DNA of 64,000 nt from an uncultured Eubacteriales bacterium (GTDB lineage Bacteria > Bacillota > Clostridia > Christensenellales > CAG-917), in assembly GCA_900544575.1 (NCBI GenBank), contig UQVO01000004.1:45020-109019 (forward strand), in the 5' to 3' direction. This document shows, in pieces, positions 60,679 through 64,000 of this stretch. The notes under the pieces were generated by a model, which was given only the letters and a program-made list of their open reading frames with translations, made no database searches and was not told where the DNA came from. The position numbers were made by a program, and so were the translations under genes. Position 1 is the stretch's first letter, and every line of letters starts with the position of its first letter.

Positions 60679-61800
60679 TTATTTGTCAGACTCTTGATTT
60701 ATTGCCCATCCAGCGATGTAAGAAAGCACACTATTGTAGCCGTCTTCCAAAATACTTAAGCTGTCAGCTATTAATCTTAAATTTAACCACAGCAAAACTA
60801 ATTTAGCGACCTCTCTTGAGTTTGTATCTATCGCATCTTCCAAATAGTCTCCATGCACAATACCATTTCGGAAACATACCCCCTCAATCTTATTGCTAGA
60901 GAAAACTTTTTTATAGTAATCGTTAATCTTCTCCCAGCTATGCTGTTCCCATTCTATACTAATTTTATCTAATAGGTTTTTTATTTTATTAGCACGCTCG
61001 TATCCGTTTTTATAAGCTTTCTTTTTTGAAAAATACCCTTCAAACGCATCAGCGCAACGTTTATGTTCACTTTCCAATAAGGCGAATATATTCCTGGCCG
61101 CTGATCTATAGCATCCATCATTAATTAGATTTATTGCAACAACCAAATCTTCACTTTTTCTTCGCATAATTGGACTTGAAGTAGGTATATTAACATATCT
61201 TTCAAGTATTATTTTGAGGCCAATGCAATCATTGTATAAATAAGTATCAATTAAAAAGTTTTCCGTCAATTCCTCATCAAGTAAATCAATATCCGGAGTT
61301 TCAAGGAAATAAAGTATTAGTCCTTTATCAGCATATTTATCCATTTTTTCTATGTATTTTTTTGAGAAAAATTTTTTTCTATCAGAATCAATTTTTTTAT
61401 TCAAAGCATAGACAGCATTAAAATAATTATAGGTTGCAATACTCAACTCATCTTGCAACTTTTGGTTCTCTTGAAATTCCGGTATCTCTTTCATTCGTTG
61501 AGAAATATATAAATAGTTGTCTGATTTATTAATAAATTCATCAAACAACCACTTTATAGACTCTATCGTTGTGTCTTTTTGACTTAGCTTACTTTCAATA
61601 TCCGGATATTTATTTTTTAGCTTTGTAAAACCTAAAACCATTAAATTTTTAGATCTTTCTTCAAGATCATCACGTTGGTCCTGCATTTCATGTGCAATCT
61701 TACTCAGCCTTGTCTGCTCTTTTATTGCTTCTTTGATTTCATCGGTCAACATTTTCTCTTGCTTAATTATGAATTTGAAATACTCTTCTTCTTTAAGCAT
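60679..61800 (-). CDS. AT-rich unknown gene with a HEPN-type R-x4-H motif
   Basis: 373 aa, mostly helical, with a coiled-coil-like N-terminus (about 10-55). A motif R311-N-G-I-V-H316 followed by GDYLED matches the RNxxxH active-site pattern of HEPN ribonucleases, and the preceding INDGCYRSAARNIFALLESEH (about 226-246) resembles the first HEPN helices (gyyraA...lE). The motif makes a HEPN fold plausible, not proven. ATG at 61798-61800 with GAGGTAG upstream, 18 bp after the preceding gene's stop, so the two form an operon. Codon use is strongly A/T-biased, unlike the rest of the window, which indicates horizontal origin. Confidence 0.7.
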   Translation of the reverse strand: MLKEEEYFKFIIKQEKMLTDEIKEAIKEQTRLSKIAHEMQDQRDDLEERSKNLMVLGFTKLKNKYPDIESKLSQKDTTIESIKWLFDEFINKSDNYLYISQRMKEIPEFQENQKLQDELSIATYNYFNAVYALNKKIDSDRKKFFSKKYIEKMDKYADKGLILYFLETPDIDLLDEELTENFLIDTYLYNDCIGLKIILERYVNIPTSSPIMRRKSEDLVVAINLINDGCYRSAARNIFALLESEHKRCADAFEGYFSKKKAYKNGYERANKIKNLLDKISIEWEQHSWEKINDYYKKVFSSNKIEGVCFRNGIVHGDYLEDAIDTNSREVAKLVLLWLNLRLIADSLSILEDGYNSVLSYIAGWAINQESDK

Positions 61801-61818
61801 AACTCTACCTCGTAAACT

Positions 61819-63952
61819 TTAATGAATTCTAAACTCGTCAAGTATAACGGCGGCTTCTGCGTGACCTAAATCTCGTAACTTACTTAAAATCCATTCATAA
61901 CTTTCTGTTATTTTCGCATCTTCTTTTATTTTCTCATTAAAATCGAGAAAAGCTTTTGTAATCATTAAAAGGATCAACGAAATTTTTTCTTGTACTATTC
62001 TACCGAATATATCCTCACCATAATATTCAATGCATTTTTGAAATGCATTGCAAGCCGATATTAAAATTTCAGGCAAAAGCTCGTCAATATGGAGTTTATA
62101 AATCACATCAATTAAATCCGCTAAATGGTAACCACCATATTTGCTAAATATTTCATTCAAGAATTGTTTGTCACGATATGAATATGAAGTCTTACATTTA
62201 CTCCAATCGCCTATCCCCCCGCTTCTTGTCAGAGCGAATATCAAAGACTTATACAACTCTTCCTTTACAGTTTCATTTTGTATACCAGCTATTTTTTCTG
62301 CAAGCTTATAGATGATACTTTCGCATTTGCTCCTATCCTCCTTATTATTGTGCGCATCAAAATAAAAGGACAGTAACACTCCAAAAACATCTTGATAATA
62401 CTCAATAGTTTGGGAATTGAATTTTGAAAAATCTATTTCATCGAAAAGTATGCTAAGAACAATATCAGTATGCTTGCCCCCCGAAATCAACTCCCTTTGC
62501 AATAATGCTTGCGTTTCTGAAGTTTGATAAACACTCAATACCTCATTATGTCTATACGTATGTGACGTCGCTTGATACATATCTATCATTTCCAAAATAT
62601 ACTTCTTTACTATCCGTTGCTCCGTAGCGTCGTTGATTGTAGCGATACAATTAAGCGCATAGCTCATAAGCGTTATATCATGATCCACCATCTCGAATGA
62701 AGATACATCTACTTGCTTTTCATTATAAAGATAATCATTAATGATTTCGTTCTTTTTTTCGATATATGGTTGATCCCCTTTCTCTTTAATATAATAATCG
62801 ACTCCAATAAGTTTTGGCTCCATATTGGGAATAAACGAGATGCTATCCCCATTAGTTTGATGAGCAAATGCATAGTTCGCATTATATTTTTGATGATTCA
62901 TCTCATCTTCTGATAATTTCACAATAGTATTAAAGAATATTTTTGATAAGGAAGATTTTTGAAGCAAATAACTATGAATTAGTCGCGATATATTATTTAT
63001 TATTCCATTTGAGCCGCAATATAAGATGCAATCAAGCATTAACTTTTTAATTCTATTCTTTGTGTTTTGATTTATATTTTTCTCTATCTGGGCAAATAAA
63101 ATAAGAGAAAATTTATAATCTGTAACAAAGCTTCCATTCATATTTATAATCCGATATATGCCGTTTATCCATATATCACAATACTTATCTCTGTGCCGAT
63201 TATCTAATTCGTCATGAGAAATAGCATAACTAATTAAAGCTATCAAGTTGTTTTCATATGTAAATCTATGCGCACTATTCTCGATTCTATCAATTAAATG
63301 ATCTATAGTTTCAACACAATGCTCTAAAGTTAATTGCCCATTAAGAAATCTATTATTGCACTCTTTAATTAAATCAGATATAGTTTTGTCGAACTCATTA
63401 GTATTTTCTTGTTCTTTTATCAATTTTTCCGCCGCTCCTGACACTGAGGGTTCTACGGCTATGTATTTATCATCAATAACTGATAATTTCGATTTTCTTA
63501 AATCCATTTTCTGTATTTGGAGATATTCAATCGCATGATCGTCATCATTTGGAATAATTGAATATAAGTAATCTAATATCAAACCGCACTTTTCTCTTAT
63601 TGAAATATCGCCACTTAAAAAAATTTTAATGAAATAGTCGAGCAAATTAGTTTGCGGAAGATATTTTTCATACCTTTTCTTTAGAGTAAACGGGATCCCG
63701 ACACTCATCAAAATTTGTTTTTCAAGCAAGTCTTTTGTGGGATTCTTAATCGACATAGAATATCTTGTTAAATCGTTCAAGACAAGATAAATATTCGATG
63801 TTAAATCTAAAGCATATCCAGGCAAATCATTTTCAAATTCCATGCCAATATCGGCTAAAATTGTCAATAAAGCAATATTGTTTGATTCTCTAAAAAGAAA
63901 CTCTTTTATGTTATTTGCAAATTTGATATAATCTTTTTTATTATCCTTTAAG
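61819..63952 (-). CDS. AT-rich unknown helical protein, 5' end missing at the contig edge
   Basis: About 711 residues of C-terminal sequence, predicted almost entirely alpha-helical and without recognisable catalytic motifs; HEAT/TPR-like or all-helical scaffold is possible. The frame appears to begin MCIRDSL, but those residues are translated from the Nextera mosaic end; real coding starts no earlier than about L-K-D-N-K at 63951. The natural start is therefore outside the contig. It is co-directional with the R-x4-H gene (18-bp gap) and shares its A/T-rich codons, so the two probably act together. Confidence 0.75.
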
Positions 63953-64000
63953 CTGTCTCTTATACACATCTGACGCTGCCGACGAATTAGACGGTGTAGA
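63953..64000. other. Illumina Nextera adapter contamination
   Basis: CTGTCTCTTATACACATCT (63953-63971) is the transposase mosaic end, followed by the read-1 adapter GACGCTGCCGACGA, then an 8-base index-like ATTAGACG (63986-63993) and GTGTAGA, the start of the P5 sequence. This is synthetic; biological sequence ends at 63952. Confidence 0.97.

Noticed and set aside
61819-63969. A complete 716-aa protein beginning MCIRDSL
   Set aside because: The first six residues are translated from the Nextera mosaic end, so the natural N-terminus is unknown.

Overview
The window is mostly a GC-balanced (roughly 52-55% by eye), densely packed, bacterial chromosome segment. Several features together point to an uncultured anaerobic member of the Clostridia (Firmicutes): a SCIFF ranthipeptide with its SPASM radical-SAM maturase (a clostridial hallmark), a T-box leader, a MetH without its reactivation domain plus a stand-alone reactivation protein, rubrerythrin, a BadF/HgdC-type dehydratase activator, a BclA-like collagen protein and many Gram-positive style lipoproteins. 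The exact lineage is inference. The last 48 bases are not biological: they are an Illumina Nextera adapter, so the right edge is a contig end from a (meta)genome assembly, and genuine sequence stops at about 63952.

Layout. 0-1.9 kb: a TGATG-coupled minus-strand operon (CooC-like ATPase, ASKHA activator, 55-aa membrane protein, truncated unknown gene). 2.1-3.8 kb: SCIFF peptide and maturase, separated by an attenuator hairpin. 3.8-7.6 kb: Orn/Lys/Arg decarboxylase, YjbQ, two-subunit aconitase X. 7.9-11.8 kb: metF, MetH-reactivation protein and metH with 4-bp overlaps. 11.9-25.1 kb: a family of large lipoproteins (three intact copies plus orphan C-terminal domains and a chimera with a Mrp fragment), a rubrerythrin, and an OmpR-family two-component system. 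The two separate lipoprotein promoters and the regulator promoter share a TTAAATT-N-A-NN-TTAAA site with 11-bp periodicity, which suggests one regulon. 25.3-29.5 kb: collagen-like surface protein divergent from a glycosyltransferase-TPR protein, then a membrane-anchored PI-PLC-like protein overlapping a histidine phosphatase.

30-35 kb: T-box controlled TrpB2, a polar amino-acid ABC importer whose ATPase carries an unusual helical insertion, and tmRNA. 35.6-41.3 kb: a truncated membrane-protein remnant, then bcp, an SDR, coaE, polA and a patatin reading leftward. 41.4-49.8 kb: an operon of ABC-2 exporter ATPase and permease followed by two paralogous 937/938-aa membrane-anchored Ig-like/beta-helix proteins, behind a promoter with four 11-bp direct repeats. 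50-58.4 kb: a cation/H+ antiporter, gpmI, a small membrane protein divergent from an XRE regulator with an operator inside its promoter, tpiA, pgk and trmL. 58.7-60.3 kb: a Sel1-repeat protein.

60.3-63.95 kb: a pair of 75-bp direct repeats marks the border to a strikingly AT-rich segment with two unrecognised genes; one carries a HEPN-type R-x4-H motif and the other is cut by the contig end. This looks like the edge of a horizontally acquired, possibly defence-related island. No rRNA, tRNA, CRISPR array or insertion sequence was seen.
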